From Hydrogenophaga sp. (GTDB lineage Bacteria; Pseudomonadota; Gammaproteobacteria; Burkholderiales; Burkholderiaceae_C): 53,637 nt of DNA. Below, piece after piece: positions 27,501 to 37,030 of the stretch. The stretch spans positions 1-53,637 of the forward strand of contig NZ_JAUSOO010000008.1 of the NCBI RefSeq assembly GCF_030656115.1. The letters run 5' to 3'. Position numbers and translations under genes: made by a program. Under the pieces are notes generated by a model, which saw only the letters and a program-made list of their open reading frames with translations, did not search any database and was not told the origin of the DNA. Each line of letters starts with the position of its first letter. Within the stretch, counting starts at the first letter, position 1.

Positions 27501-27803
27501 ATGTTCCTGGTGGAAGACAACCCGGTTGACTTGGTCTTGACCCTGCGCGCCTTCAAAACCGACCCGGTGGTCCGCCGCGTGCCGGTGGTCATGCTCAGCA
27601 CCTCGCAAGAGGTGTCCGATGTCAATATCGCCTATGACAATGGGGCCAACTCCTATATCGTCAAGCCGGTGGGTTTTGACGATTTCATGGCCGTGGCCCA
27701 GCGCATTGAGCGCTATTGGTGCGGTGATAATCTGCCACCCGAGCCTCCGCTGCTGGGTCGTGCCAGCGCCCATGAAGAGCACACCTATCGAATGCCGTCA
27801 TGA
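27501..27803 (+). pseudogene. Rcp1-like response regulator with its phosphoacceptor region deleted
   Basis: The 100-residue product starts MFLVEDNPVDLVLTLRAFK, the acidic-pocket strand of a phytochrome-type receiver. It then jumps directly to TDPVVRRVPVVMLSTSQEV, SDVNIAYDNGANSYIVKPVGFDDFM and ERYWC, which are the last third of the same fold. About 45-50 residues that normally hold helix 2, strand 3, the phosphorylated aspartate and the DGLEVLRRI helix are missing. The join near 27555-27560 keeps the frame, so the protein may still be made: the conserved lysine (IVKPV) and threonine/serine (MLSTS) remain, but it cannot be phosphorylated in the usual way. Its stop overlaps the ATG of the next gene at 27800. 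It could be a decayed gene kept for translational coupling, or a phosphorylation-blind partner of the kinase. Confidence 0.82.
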
Positions 27804-30800
27804 CCCTGAAGCACATCCTCTATCTTGAAGACTCGCAGGCCGATGCCGACCTGGCTCGCCTCTATCTTCAGCGCAGCCTGCCCAGCGTGGTGTTGACGCT
27901 GGTGCACGCCCAGCACGAGGCACTCGACCTGTTGTCCCAGGCGGCCAGTGGCCAGCGCGTGCCGTTTGATCTGTTGTTGACCGATGTGGCCCTGCCCGAT
28001 GGCTCGGGGCTGGACCTGTTGCGTGCCGTGCGCGATGCCGGCTGGCCCATGGCGGTGGTCATCGTGACCGGCCACGGCGACCCCGAGGCGGCCGTGTCGG
28101 CCATCCAGGCCGGGGCCAACGATTACCTGGTGAAGCGGGACGACTACCTGGAAACTCTGGGTGCCCACCTGCAAGCCGCCTGGGTGCGGTACCAGCAAAT
28201 GCAGGTGACGATTCGCCACTCGTTGCGGGTGTTGCTGGTGGAGCACAACGCTTTTGGCTTGGACCTGGCCCTGCGCCACATGCAAAAGCACGCGCCGCAC
28301 ATCCACATGACGGCGGTGTCTTCGGCACACCAGGCGTTGAAACGCCTGCCCCTGAACGAGCAGCAGCCTTGCGAGTGGGATGTGCTGGTGGTCGATTGCC
28401 ACATGCCCAGCATGGACGGACTGGAACTGCTGGATGTGGTGCGCCAGCAGCGCAAGCTTGACCTGCCCGTGGTGCTGGTGACCGACCACGGCAGCGAAGA
28501 CATGGCCGTGCTGGCCCTGCTGCGCGGGGCCAGCCACTACATGGTCAAGCACACCGGTTACCTGTACGCCATGCCCACGGTGCTCGACAGCGTGCACCGC
28601 CAGCACCTGCTGGTGCACGAGCGTGCGGCGCTGTGGGCGGCCCAGCAAAAACTCGACCACCTGTTGGTCGCCGGTGCGGTCGTTCTGTTCAGCATGGCGT
28701 GGGATGGCCCCAGCCTGTCTATCCACTGGGTCAGCAGCAACATCCAGCCCTTGCTGGGCTTTACCGTGGCGCAGACGTTGGCACCCGGCTGGTGGACCCA
28801 GCATGTGCACCCCGACGATCTGGGTGTCATGACCCCCACCGCGGAGTGGTTGCAACAGCCCCGCCCCTGGGTTCGGGAATACCGGATGCAGTCCCATGGG
28901 GGCCACTGGGAATGGGTGCGTGAAGAGCTCAACGTGGACCACGGTGCCGAAGGCACGTTCAACGAGGTGACGGGCACCTGGGTCTTGGTGACGGGCGACA
29001 AACGCACCCAACTCATGGAGCACGCACGCACCGAGCTGCTCACCAAGTTGCTGGCCGGGGCCGATCTGCTGGCGTTGCTGCGCCAGATTGCGTTGGGCCT
29101 GGAAGGGCTTGACCCCAGCATGCGAGCCTCCATTCTGCTGCGCGATGAGCACACGGGCAGCCTCCGGCTGGCGGCTGCCCCCAGCATGCCCGAGTCGGTC
29201 AACCGGGCCATTGACGGTTTGCACCCTGCCGATGGCGAGGGGGCTTGCGGCACGGCGGCTTTTACAGGCCAGCCCGTGTGGGTGAGCGACATCAGGACAC
29301 ATCCTTTCATGGCGGCCTACCGCTCGCTGGCCAGCGAGGAAGGGCTGCTGGCCTGCTGGTCCGTGCCTTTCAAGGGTGGTCATGCCAACGCCCCCGACCA
29401 AGTGGGTGGCACCCTGGCGGTGTACTTCGACACCGTGCGCACGCCCACCGCTCCCGAGCAGGCGATGCTGCACGAGTTTGCCAACCTGGTGGCGCTGGCC
29501 GTGCAGCGCACCCGTGCCCGCGACGAGCTGCAACGCGCCGCCGCCGTGCTGCAGTCCACCCGCGATGCCGTCGTCGTCACCGACCTGACCCCGGCCATCG
29601 TCAGTGTCAACCCCGCGTTCGAAACCGCGTCGGGCTACAGCGCTCAGGAGGTGCTCGGCCAAAACCCGAGCCTGATGTCTTCAGGGCGGCACGACGTGGC
29701 GTTTTACCGTGCTCTGTGGTCCAGCCTGCTGGCCCACGGCAGCTGGGAGGGCGAGTTGTGGAACCGGCGCAAAAACGGGGAAATTTACCCCCAGTGGCTC
29801 ACCATCCACCGCCTCAACAACCCGCAAGGCGAAGCCACCCACTACGTGGGCGTGTCCACCGATCTCTCCCGCCTGCGCCGCACCGAAGCCGAATTGGCCC
29901 ACCTGACGCACCACGATCTGCTCACCGGTTTGCCCAACCGCCTGTTGACCTTGTTGCGCCTGGACGAAATGGTTGAACGCTGCACCAAGTACGGTCAGCG
30001 GGTCGCGGTGCTGCACCTGGACGTGGTCCGCTTCAAACTCATCAACGACAGCCTGGGCCACCCGGCCGGTGACGAACTGCTGCAGCAGGTGGCGCGTCGG
30101 CTGCAAGCGGTGATAAACCCCGACCACCTGCTGGCTCGGCTGGGGGGTGACGACTTTGTGCTGTTGATGGAAGCGGTGAGCACCCCCCGCGAAGCCGCCT
30201 TGATGGCCCGCCAACTCACGCTGCAAATGGACATGCCCTTTGTGCTGGCCGGCGAGCATGAAGTGTTTGCCGATCTGAGCGCGGGCATCAGCCTCTACCC
30301 CGACGATGCCGACTCCCCCCAGACCCTGATGGCCCATGCCGAGGCGGCCATGTTCCAGGCCAAGCGGCAGGAGCGTCACGCCTTCCGTTTTCACACCCGC
30401 GCCCTGACCGACTCCGCCCGCCAGCACCTGGCCCTGGAAGCCCGTCTGCACCGCGCACTGGAAGGCGATGAAATGGTGCTGCACTACCAGCCGCTGGTGG
30501 ATGCCGCCTCGGGTCGCATCAAGGGTGTGGAGGCGCTGGTGCGCTGGCAGCCACCGGGTCAGGCCTTGGTGCTGCCCAGTGAGTTCATTGCGCTGGCCGA
30601 AGACTCCGGCCTCATCGTGCCGCTGGGCAACTGGGTGTTGCGCACGGCTTGCCGCCAGGCCAGGCAATGGCTGGATGCAGGCACGCCCCTGGTGGTGGCG
30701 GTCAACCTGTCGGGCCGGCAGTTTCAGGCCACCGATGTGGCTGTGCTGGTGGCCCAAGCCCTGACCGAGGCCAGGCTGCCGGCCCAATGGCTGGAGCTGG

Positions 30801-31189
30801 AGCTGACCGAAAGCATCATCATGGACAGCGCCGAACGCTCCATCGTGGCCTTGAAAGCCTTGAAAGCCCTGGGCGTGCGTCTGGCCATCGACGACTTCGG
30901 CACCGGCTATTCATCGCTGAGCTACCTCAAACGCTTCCCGCTGGACAAGCTCAAGATCGACCAGAGTTTTGTGGCCGGCATGTCCTCCGACGCCAACGAC
31001 CTCGCCATCGCCACCGCCGTGGTGGCGATGGCCCACAGCCTGGGTCTGGAAGTGCTGGCCGAGGGGGTAGAGACGGCGATGCAACTCGACATGCTGCGCA
31101 CCCTGGGTTGTGAAACCGTGCAGGGCTACTTGCTGGGCCGCCCCGTGCCGGCCGAGCAGCTGAACCCTTCGGCGATTTTGATGGGTTGA
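27800..31189 (+). CDS. REC-REC-PAS-GAF-PAS-GGDEF-EAL cyclic-di-GMP turnover protein
   Basis: The 1,129-residue cytoplasmic protein starts with two receiver domains. REC1 has its phosphoacceptor Asp62 in LLLTDVALPDGSG. REC2 has Asp199 in VLVVDCHMPSMDG. A PAS domain (about 285-400), a GAF domain (about 415-570), a second PAS (about 575-695), GGDEF (about 700-865) and EAL (about 875-1125) follow. The GGDEF motif is GGDDF (782-786), which may still bind GTP. The EAL domain looks active: EALVRW from 911, ELTES, and DDFGTGYSSLSYLK. A net phosphodiesterase is most likely, with phosphorylation by the upstream kinase as input. This would reroute the signal past the broken receiver. It converges with the next gene, leaving 79 bases between stops. 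Confidence 0.9.
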   Translation: MTLKHILYLEDSQADADLARLYLQRSLPSVVLTLVHAQHEALDLLSQAASGQRVPFDLLLTDVALPDGSGLDLLRAVRDAGWPMAVVIVTGHGDPEAAVSAIQAGANDYLVKRDDYLETLGAHLQAAWVRYQQMQVTIRHSLRVLLVEHNAFGLDLALRHMQKHAPHIHMTAVSSAHQALKRLPLNEQQPCEWDVLVVDCHMPSMDGLELLDVVRQQRKLDLPVVLVTDHGSEDMAVLALLRGASHYMVKHTGYLYAMPTVLDSVHRQHLLVHERAALWAAQQKLDHLLVAGAVVLFSMAWDGPSLSIHWVSSNIQPLLGFTVAQTLAPGWWTQHVHPDDLGVMTPTAEWLQQPRPWVREYRMQSHGGHWEWVREELNVDHGAEGTFNEVTGTWVLVTGDKRTQLMEHARTELLTKLLAGADLLALLRQIALGLEGLDPSMRASILLRDEHTGSLRLAAAPSMPESVNRAIDGLHPADGEGACGTAAFTGQPVWVSDIRTHPFMAAYRSLASEEGLLACWSVPFKGGHANAPDQVGGTLAVYFDTVRTPTAPEQAMLHEFANLVALAVQRTRARDELQRAAAVLQSTRDAVVVTDLTPAIVSVNPAFETASGYSAQEVLGQNPSLMSSGRHDVAFYRALWSSLLAHGSWEGELWNRRKNGEIYPQWLTIHRLNNPQGEATHYVGVSTDLSRLRRTEAELAHLTHHDLLTGLPNRLLTLLRLDEMVERCTKYGQRVAVLHLDVVRFKLINDSLGHPAGDELLQQVARRLQAVINPDHLLARLGGDDFVLLMEAVSTPREAALMARQLTLQMDMPFVLAGEHEVFADLSAGISLYPDDADSPQTLMAHAEAAMFQAKRQERHAFRFHTRALTDSARQHLALEARLHRALEGDEMVLHYQPLVDAASGRIKGVEALVRWQPPGQALVLPSEFIALAEDSGLIVPLGNWVLRTACRQARQWLDAGTPLVVAVNLSGRQFQATDVAVLVAQALTEARLPAQWLELELTESIIMDSAERSIVALKALKALGVRLAIDDFGTGYSSLSYLKRFPLDKLKIDQSFVAGMSSDANDLAIATAVVAMAHSLGLEVLAEGVETAMQLDMLRTLGCETVQGYLLGRPVPAEQLNPSAILMG

Positions 31190-31268
31190 TGTTGCGCGAA
31201 CCTCACCCAAACTGTGCGGCATGCACGGTGTCGAGTGATGGCGGGGTAGGTTCCGCCGCCCGCCCGGG

Positions 31269-33974
31269 TCATGCCACGGTGGGTGGTGCCAGGTAGCGTT
31301 GAGCAAACTCGGTGCTCGGCATGGGCGAGCTGTGCAGGTAGCCCTGACCCCGCTCGCAGCCCAGGTGGTGCAGCAGCCGGCGTTGGGCATTGTTTTCCAC
31401 CCCTTCGGCCACCAGGGTGTGGCCCAGTTTGTGGGCCAGGGCAATCATGGCCTCGATCAGCACGCGGCCGCTGCTGTCCAGGTGCCGCGGTGGGTCCAGC
31501 ACCAGGTCGCTCACAAAACTCTGGTCGATTTTGATCACCGTGATCGGCAGCGACTTCAGGTACGACAGGCTGGAGTAGCCGGTACCGAAATCGTCGATGG
31601 CCAGATCCACACCCAGATCGCGCAGCGCTTGCAACCGCTCCAGCATGCTGGGGGTGGGTTGCAGCAGGGCGCTTTCGGTCAGTTCAATTTGCACCAGGCT
31701 GGCCGGCACCTGGTTGTCCACCAGGTTTTTTTGCAGATCGCTCAGCCAGTGGGGTTGCAGCAAGTCGCTGGCGGTCTGGTTGATGGCCACCGTCCAGTGC
31801 GCGGGCCAGCGGCCTTCGGTGTGCCATTGGCCCAATTGCGTCACCGTTTCGGTCAACATCCAGCGGTCAATCAGCGGCAGCAAACCCACTTTTTCGGCGA
31901 TGGGAATGAACTCCGCCGGGCTGGTCAGGCCATGGATGGGGCGTTCCCAGCGCACCAAGGCCTCCGCTCCCACCACCGACATGTCCGCCAGGCTGAATTT
32001 GGGTTGCAGGTACAGCCGCAGCTCGCCGTGTTGCATGGCATTGGACAGTTCGGTCTGGATGGCAAACACCCGCGCGCCTTCTTCGCTCATGGCGCGCGTG
32101 TACACCTCGGCGCGGTCGCGCCCACCGGTCTTGGCCACGTACATGGCGGTGTCGGCGTTGCGCAGCAGTTCATCGCTGGTGTCGCCATCTTCGGGGTACA
32201 TGGCCACACCCACCGAGGCGCGGGGGCGGTAGTCGTGCGTGCCCGACAGGCTCAGGGGCTGGCGCAAGGCCTCTTGCAGCTTGTGCGCCAGGTTCAAGGC
32301 GTCGGCACCCCGGGTCATGGGCAGCAGCATCACAAATTCGTCGCCCCCCATGCGGGCCACGGTGTCTTGCGAGCGCACGTTGTCGCGCAGGCGCTGGCCG
32401 ATCGCACACAGCAATTCGTCGCCCACCAGGTGGCCCAGCGAGTCGTTGACTTCCTTGAAATGGTCCAGATCGGCAAACAGCACGGCAAAGGTCTGGCTCT
32501 GGCGTTTGGCCAGGGCCAGCAGCTGGTGCAGCCGGTCCATCAGCAACGCCCGGTTGGGCAGGCCCGTGAGGCTGTCGAAATGCGACAGGCGCTGCACCGC
32601 GGTTTCAGCGGCCTTGAGTTGAGAAACGTCGGTTTGTACTGCCACATAACCGGTGAGCTCCCCCGTGGGGCTGCGCAAGGCGCTGATGCTGCAATGCACG
32701 GTGTACAACGAGCCACTGACGTTGCGGTTGATCAGCTCTCCCTGCCAGTGGCCACGCTCACCCAGCGCCGTCCACATGTCCTTGTACACAGCCGCTGCCA
32801 CCCGGCTGGAGCGCAGCAGACTGGGCTTGTGCCCCAGCACGGAAACCGACGAAAATCCCGACATTTTTTCAAACCCGGCGTTGACGCGCACGATGTGACC
32901 ATCCACATCGGTGACGATGATGGCCTCGGTGGCGTGTTGGAACACGCTTTCGCTGAGCAACTGGGCTTGCTGGGCGACCCGCTCGGCAGAGATATCGTGC
33001 GAAATGCCCCCCACACCCAGAACGCGGCCCTCGGGATCGCACAAGGGGAACTTGCTGCTCATGAACACCTGCACCGGACGGCCGGGCTGACCGTGCATTT
33101 CTTCCACAGTGTTGATGGGTTGCCCAGTGAGCAGCACCTGCTGGTCGTTGGCATCTTGAACGATGGCATCGCGCAGCGGCATCACGGTTTCGCGGCGCGT
33201 GCCCCGGGCCCGGTCCGGGTGGATCTTGAGCCGCTCCAGCACCGCGCGGTTGGCCAGCATCAGCCCGCCCTGAAGATCGGTGGCGTAAATCAGATCACGG
33301 CTGCTGTCGAGCAAGCTCTGGTACAGGTGGCGGTCTCGTTCGCGTTGCTTTTCAGGCGTTCGGTCCACCAGCAGCACCAGAAAACGGGTGTCACTGTGGT
33401 AGGCCAGTGGCAGGCTGAGCAGGTGCATGTCAACGTGGTGCAACTGGCCGCTGTGGGTGGTCAGAGAAACAGCCTGCAGGCATTGGGCTTCTTGGCGCTG
33501 CCCAGCCCGCAGCGCTTTGAGCAGCTCGGTTTTGCTGGCCTGCGGCAGAGCGTGCAGCAAGGCCGTGGCGTGGGGGGTGTGCCGGTTGGCACGCTTCACC
33601 TCCGGTCCCATTCCCAGCCACTGGCGGGCGCTGAGGTTGGATTCGTACAAAAAGGCGTGCTGATCGATCACCAAGGCGGGCTGCGGCATGTGCTCGAACA
33701 GCAGTTGGTAACGGCTGCTCGCCAGTTCGGCCCGAAATTGCGTCTGGCGCAACTCTTCGTTCTGGATTTCCAGCTCTATCTGGTGCGTGCGCAGCGCTTC
33801 CTGAAGGTGTTCTGTGTCCCGGTCCTGCGCGTTGTCTGGTGGTGCGCTGGCGCCGGGTGCCTGGGGTCTGGCCTGGGCCTGTTGGTGCAAGTCTGGCGTT
33901 TGTGCCGTGTTGGGTGCGGCAGCCTCTGTGGCTTCGGGGGTGCCAACCGAGGGGGGCTGGGGTGGGTGTGTCAT
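31269..33974 (-). CDS. PAS-PAS-PAS-GGDEF-EAL protein
   Basis: The 901-residue soluble protein has a proline/glutamine-rich N-terminus, a coiled segment (EHLQEALRTHQIELEIQNEELRQ-type), three PAS domains (about 90-460), GGDEF (about 465-630) and EAL (about 640-895). Both catalytic signatures are intact: GGDEF at 543-547 and EALVRW from 671, with DDFGTGYSSLSYLK further on. It could make or break cyclic-di-GMP; in such tandems the EAL domain often dominates. The ATG at 33974 is chosen because it follows the stop of the upstream CheB-CheR gene by 11 bases. The longer frame from 34235 overlaps that gene deeply and reads as arginine-rich noise. The two genes form a likely operon. Confidence 0.88.
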   Translation of the reverse strand: MTHPPQPPSVGTPEATEAAAPNTAQTPDLHQQAQARPQAPGASAPPDNAQDRDTEHLQEALRTHQIELEIQNEELRQTQFRAELASSRYQLLFEHMPQPALVIDQHAFLYESNLSARQWLGMGPEVKRANRHTPHATALLHALPQASKTELLKALRAGQRQEAQCLQAVSLTTHSGQLHHVDMHLLSLPLAYHSDTRFLVLLVDRTPEKQRERDRHLYQSLLDSSRDLIYATDLQGGLMLANRAVLERLKIHPDRARGTRRETVMPLRDAIVQDANDQQVLLTGQPINTVEEMHGQPGRPVQVFMSSKFPLCDPEGRVLGVGGISHDISAERVAQQAQLLSESVFQHATEAIIVTDVDGHIVRVNAGFEKMSGFSSVSVLGHKPSLLRSSRVAAAVYKDMWTALGERGHWQGELINRNVSGSLYTVHCSISALRSPTGELTGYVAVQTDVSQLKAAETAVQRLSHFDSLTGLPNRALLMDRLHQLLALAKRQSQTFAVLFADLDHFKEVNDSLGHLVGDELLCAIGQRLRDNVRSQDTVARMGGDEFVMLLPMTRGADALNLAHKLQEALRQPLSLSGTHDYRPRASVGVAMYPEDGDTSDELLRNADTAMYVAKTGGRDRAEVYTRAMSEEGARVFAIQTELSNAMQHGELRLYLQPKFSLADMSVVGAEALVRWERPIHGLTSPAEFIPIAEKVGLLPLIDRWMLTETVTQLGQWHTEGRWPAHWTVAINQTASDLLQPHWLSDLQKNLVDNQVPASLVQIELTESALLQPTPSMLERLQALRDLGVDLAIDDFGTGYSSLSYLKSLPITVIKIDQSFVSDLVLDPPRHLDSSGRVLIEAMIALAHKLGHTLVAEGVENNAQRRLLHHLGCERGQGYLHSSPMPSTEFAQRYLAPPTVA

Positions 33975-33985
33975 GGGTGCAACGG

Positions 33986-36900
33986 TCACAGAGGGGTTGC
34001 GGTGCGGGTCGGATGCCAGGCGGTGATGTCGATGTGGCTGACGACAGCGCCCGGCCGGTCCGGCTGGTGTGGCAGCTGCAGCGGCGCAGCGTGCATCACA
34101 AACCAGCGCGGCTCGGTGGTGCTGTTGCAGGGGTATTCCATGCAGAACTGCGCGCTTGAGCCCGACAACACCGCCCGCAGCCCCGATGCGGCCCGCTGGG
34201 CGTAGTCGGCATCCGGGCCTGTGGCCTGCTCGCAAATGCGCAGGTAATGGCTGCCCACGGCGGTGTTGGCGGGTGTGAGCACGCTGTTGTCTGTGGTGAA
34301 CCCGTTCCAGGCGCGGTTGGTCATGGTGATCACGCCTTGGTGGTCCAGCACCGCAATGTGGGCGGTCATGGCGTCCAGAATGGTTTGCAACAGGTTGAGC
34401 CTGTGAACCGTGCTCATGTCCATGAAGCTCACCACCACGCCGTGCGAAGACGACGACGGAATGCGGTAAGGCAGCATCTTGACCAGGTAGTACCGCGGCT
34501 CGGGGTTGCGCAGTTCCCGCACTTCTTTTTCGCTGGGCTGGCTGCGCAGCAAGGCGCTGCGCAGGTCGTCCATGAAGTCGGGGTAGTCCAGCGAGTGGGT
34601 CAAATCCTCCAGCGGACGGCCAATGTCGGTGGTGCGCAACCGGAAAATCTGTGCCGCATCGGGGCTGAAGCGGGTGAGTTGCAGGTGCTCGTCCACAAAC
34701 ACCGTGCCCGACGACACCACGCGGGCCAGGTTGTCGAGGTCGGCGTTCACGCGGTTGAGGATGTCGATTTTTTCCTGGTACTCCGCGTTGACGGTGTTGA
34801 GCTCCTCGTTCACCGATTGCAATTCTTCGTTCGAGCTTTGCAGCTCTTCGTTGGAGGCCATCATTTCCTCGTTGGTGGCCTGCAGCTCCTCGTTCGAGGT
34901 TTCCAGCTCTTCAATGGTCGCTTGCAGACTCTCGCGGGTGGCCGCCAACTCGTGCTCCAGCACCTCCAGCCGCTCCGAGGTTTCGGAGCCAATGTCCACC
35001 TGCGTGGGCCTGTCGGTGCGCTCCGGGCTGTTGACGGGTTCGAAGGTGAGCAGCGTCAGGCGCTCGCCGTCCACTTCGCCCACCGGCCAGGCACTCAGGC
35101 GCAACGGCGTCTTGACCGGCTCCTGGTTGGGCTGCCCCGGGTTGGGCGGCAGGGTGAGTCGGACCACATCCGATGTCACGCTGGTGTTTTCGCGCGCACT
35201 TTTGAACAGCAGCGCCGCCGCCACCGGAATCAGTGCGTCGGGCAGGATGCGGCTCAGGTCCAGGCTGGGCTGGCCTTCGCGGATACGCAGAAACGCATGC
35301 ACCTCGCCGTAAGAGTGCACCAGTTGGTGGCTGCTGTTGACCAAAATGGCCACCGGCGGGGCAAATGCCTTGAGCAAAGTGGCATAACCTCGATCAACCG
35401 CCCCTTCACCCAGGCGCGAGAGGCTGTTGCCGACCGATGGGCGGCGTGCCAACGCCAGTGCCGACACATTGCTGGCGGTGCCCCGCGATAGGTCCATCGG
35501 CAGCGAACTCGGCCGCAGCACCTGCCAGATTTTGTGGCGCATCGACAGGGTCTGAAAGTCCAGTTGCAAGTCACCCAGCGACTCGCTGGAGCCCAGAAAC
35601 AGGTAGCCCTTGGGGTTCAGCGCGTACTGCATGCGCCGCAAGGCCCGTTCTTGAGCGGTGTTTTTGAAGTAAATGAGTGCGTTGCGGCACACCACCAGAT
35701 CCATCTTGGTGAAGGGTGGGTCGTTCAGCAGGTTGTGGCGGGCAAACACGATGCATTGGCGCAGCTCGTTTTTGACCACAAAGCTGTTGCCCCTCTTGAT
35801 GAAAAACCGCTCCAGCTGCTGGGGCGGCACTTCGGCCACGATGGACTCGGGGTACACGCCCGCCCCGGCGGTCTCCATGTTGAGCTGCTCCACATCGGTG
35901 GCAAAAATCTTCAGCGCGGGCCAGCGTTTCACCTGGTCAAACGCCTCCAGGAACAGCATGGCAATGGAGTAGGCCTCTTCGCCCGTGGACACGGCAGCGC
36001 ACCACACCCGGATGGTCTGACCGGCCTCTTTGCCCGCCACGATGGGATCGACCACCTGGCGCATCAGTGCATCGAACGATTCGGTGTCGCGAAAGAAACG
36101 GGTCACCGGGATCAGCAGCTCGCGGCGCAGGGTCAGCACCTCGGCGCGGTCCTGGTTCAGCAGGGCCAGATACGCCTCCAGGCCACCCACCTGCCGCACG
36201 GCCATGCGGCGCTCAATGCGGCGCATCACCGTGCCAAGCTTGTATTCCTCGAAGTTGATGCCACCGAGCTGCAGCAGCAGATGCAGGATGCCCGAGAGGG
36301 CCGCCTCCGGCCCCACCGCCAGCGCCTGCCCGAGCGGGTGGCGGGCGGCATCGCTCAGCGGTGGCTGGTTGGTGATGTGGGCCACGATGCGCTCGGCCAT
36401 GGCCTCCACGGGCAAGATGGCATCGACCAGACCGGTGGCAATCACGCTGCGGGGCATGCCGTCGAACTTGGCGTTTTCGGGGTCCTGGGCCAGCAGAAAA
36501 CCGCCCGCCTCGTTGATGGCGCCGGCCCCGCGTGTGCCGTCCGAACCGGTGCCCGACAGCACCACGCCCACCGCGTGGTCGCCGTGGTGGGTGGCCAGCG
36601 ACTGGAAAAACACGTCAATGGGCAGCGTCAGCGTGCGCGGGTTCTTCGGTGTCAGCCGCAGCAGCCGACCGTCCATGTGCATGATCGAGCCGGGCGGGAT
36701 CAGGAACACCTGGTTGGCGGCAATCGGCAAGTTTTCTTCCACCACCACCACCGGCATGCGCGTGCGGCGGGCCAGCAGGCTGGCCATCATGCTTTTGTGG
36801 TCGGGCGAGAGGTGCTGAATGACCACAAAAGCCGCGCCAGAGTCGGCCGGCAAGCTGGCAAACAACTTTTCCAGCGCATCCAGGCCGCCGGCCGATGCAC

Positions 36901-37030
36901 CAATGGCCACCACGTGCAGCGGCTTGTCAAGGTGTTCGTCCGGCGCCGAGTCCGGCATGTCCCGGTTGTCTTCCCACTGAAACGGGTGGGCCGGTGGGCT
37001 GAGGCTGAACGGGGTGAGGCGTGTGGGCAT
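33986..37030 (-). CDS. CheB-CheR-PAS fusion (chemotaxis methylesterase/methyltransferase-type signalling protein)
   Basis: The ~1,014-residue protein joins a CheB methylesterase domain (about residues 35-225; catalytic Ser in IGASAGG, His in QHLSPDH, Asp in SGTGSDGT) to a CheR methyltransferase domain (about 245-510; LIPVTRFFRDTESFDAL, then the S-adenosylmethionine motif WCAAVSTGEEAYSIAML). A long coiled coil of repeated SNEELQ-type heptads (about 690-770) and two C-terminal PAS domains follow. Such fusions lack the CheB receiver and usually sit in sensory operons rather than flagellar ones; no chemotaxis receptor, CheA or CheW gene is in the window. The ATG at 37030 has no clear ribosome-binding site. 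An alternative ATG at 36958 just before the CheB domain is equally possible. Confidence 0.88.
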   Translation of the reverse strand: MPTRLTPFSLSPPAHPFQWEDNRDMPDSAPDEHLDKPLHVVAIGASAGGLDALEKLFASLPADSGAAFVVIQHLSPDHKSMMASLLARRTRMPVVVVEENLPIAANQVFLIPPGSIMHMDGRLLRLTPKNPRTLTLPIDVFFQSLATHHGDHAVGVVLSGTGSDGTRGAGAINEAGGFLLAQDPENAKFDGMPRSVIATGLVDAILPVEAMAERIVAHITNQPPLSDAARHPLGQALAVGPEAALSGILHLLLQLGGINFEEYKLGTVMRRIERRMAVRQVGGLEAYLALLNQDRAEVLTLRRELLIPVTRFFRDTESFDALMRQVVDPIVAGKEAGQTIRVWCAAVSTGEEAYSIAMLFLEAFDQVKRWPALKIFATDVEQLNMETAGAGVYPESIVAEVPPQQLERFFIKRGNSFVVKNELRQCIVFARHNLLNDPPFTKMDLVVCRNALIYFKNTAQERALRRMQYALNPKGYLFLGSSESLGDLQLDFQTLSMRHKIWQVLRPSSLPMDLSRGTASNVSALALARRPSVGNSLSRLGEGAVDRGYATLLKAFAPPVAILVNSSHQLVHSYGEVHAFLRIREGQPSLDLSRILPDALIPVAAALLFKSARENTSVTSDVVRLTLPPNPGQPNQEPVKTPLRLSAWPVGEVDGERLTLLTFEPVNSPERTDRPTQVDIGSETSERLEVLEHELAATRESLQATIEELETSNEELQATNEEMMASNEELQSSNEELQSVNEELNTVNAEYQEKIDILNRVNADLDNLARVVSSGTVFVDEHLQLTRFSPDAAQIFRLRTTDIGRPLEDLTHSLDYPDFMDDLRSALLRSQPSEKEVRELRNPEPRYYLVKMLPYRIPSSSSHGVVVSFMDMSTVHRLNLLQTILDAMTAHIAVLDHQGVITMTNRAWNGFTTDNSVLTPANTAVGSHYLRICEQATGPDADYAQRAASGLRAVLSGSSAQFCMEYPCNSTTEPRWFVMHAAPLQLPHQPDRPGAVVSHIDITAWHPTRTATPL

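Noticed and set aside
27785..29662. Open frame of 625 codons on the reverse strand opposite the double-receiver gene
   Set aside because: Receiver motifs on the forward strand are unambiguous; the antisense product is low in hydrophobic pattern and has no domain.
31299..34205. Open frame of 968 codons on the forward strand opposite the PAS-GGDEF-EAL gene
   Set aside because: It is an antisense shadow; GGDEF and EAL motifs lie on the reverse strand.
33974..34235. Longer N-terminus for the PAS-GGDEF-EAL protein
   Set aside because: It would overlap the CheB-CheR gene by about 250 bases, and its sequence is arginine/alanine-rich noise; the ATG at 33974 fits the gene junction.
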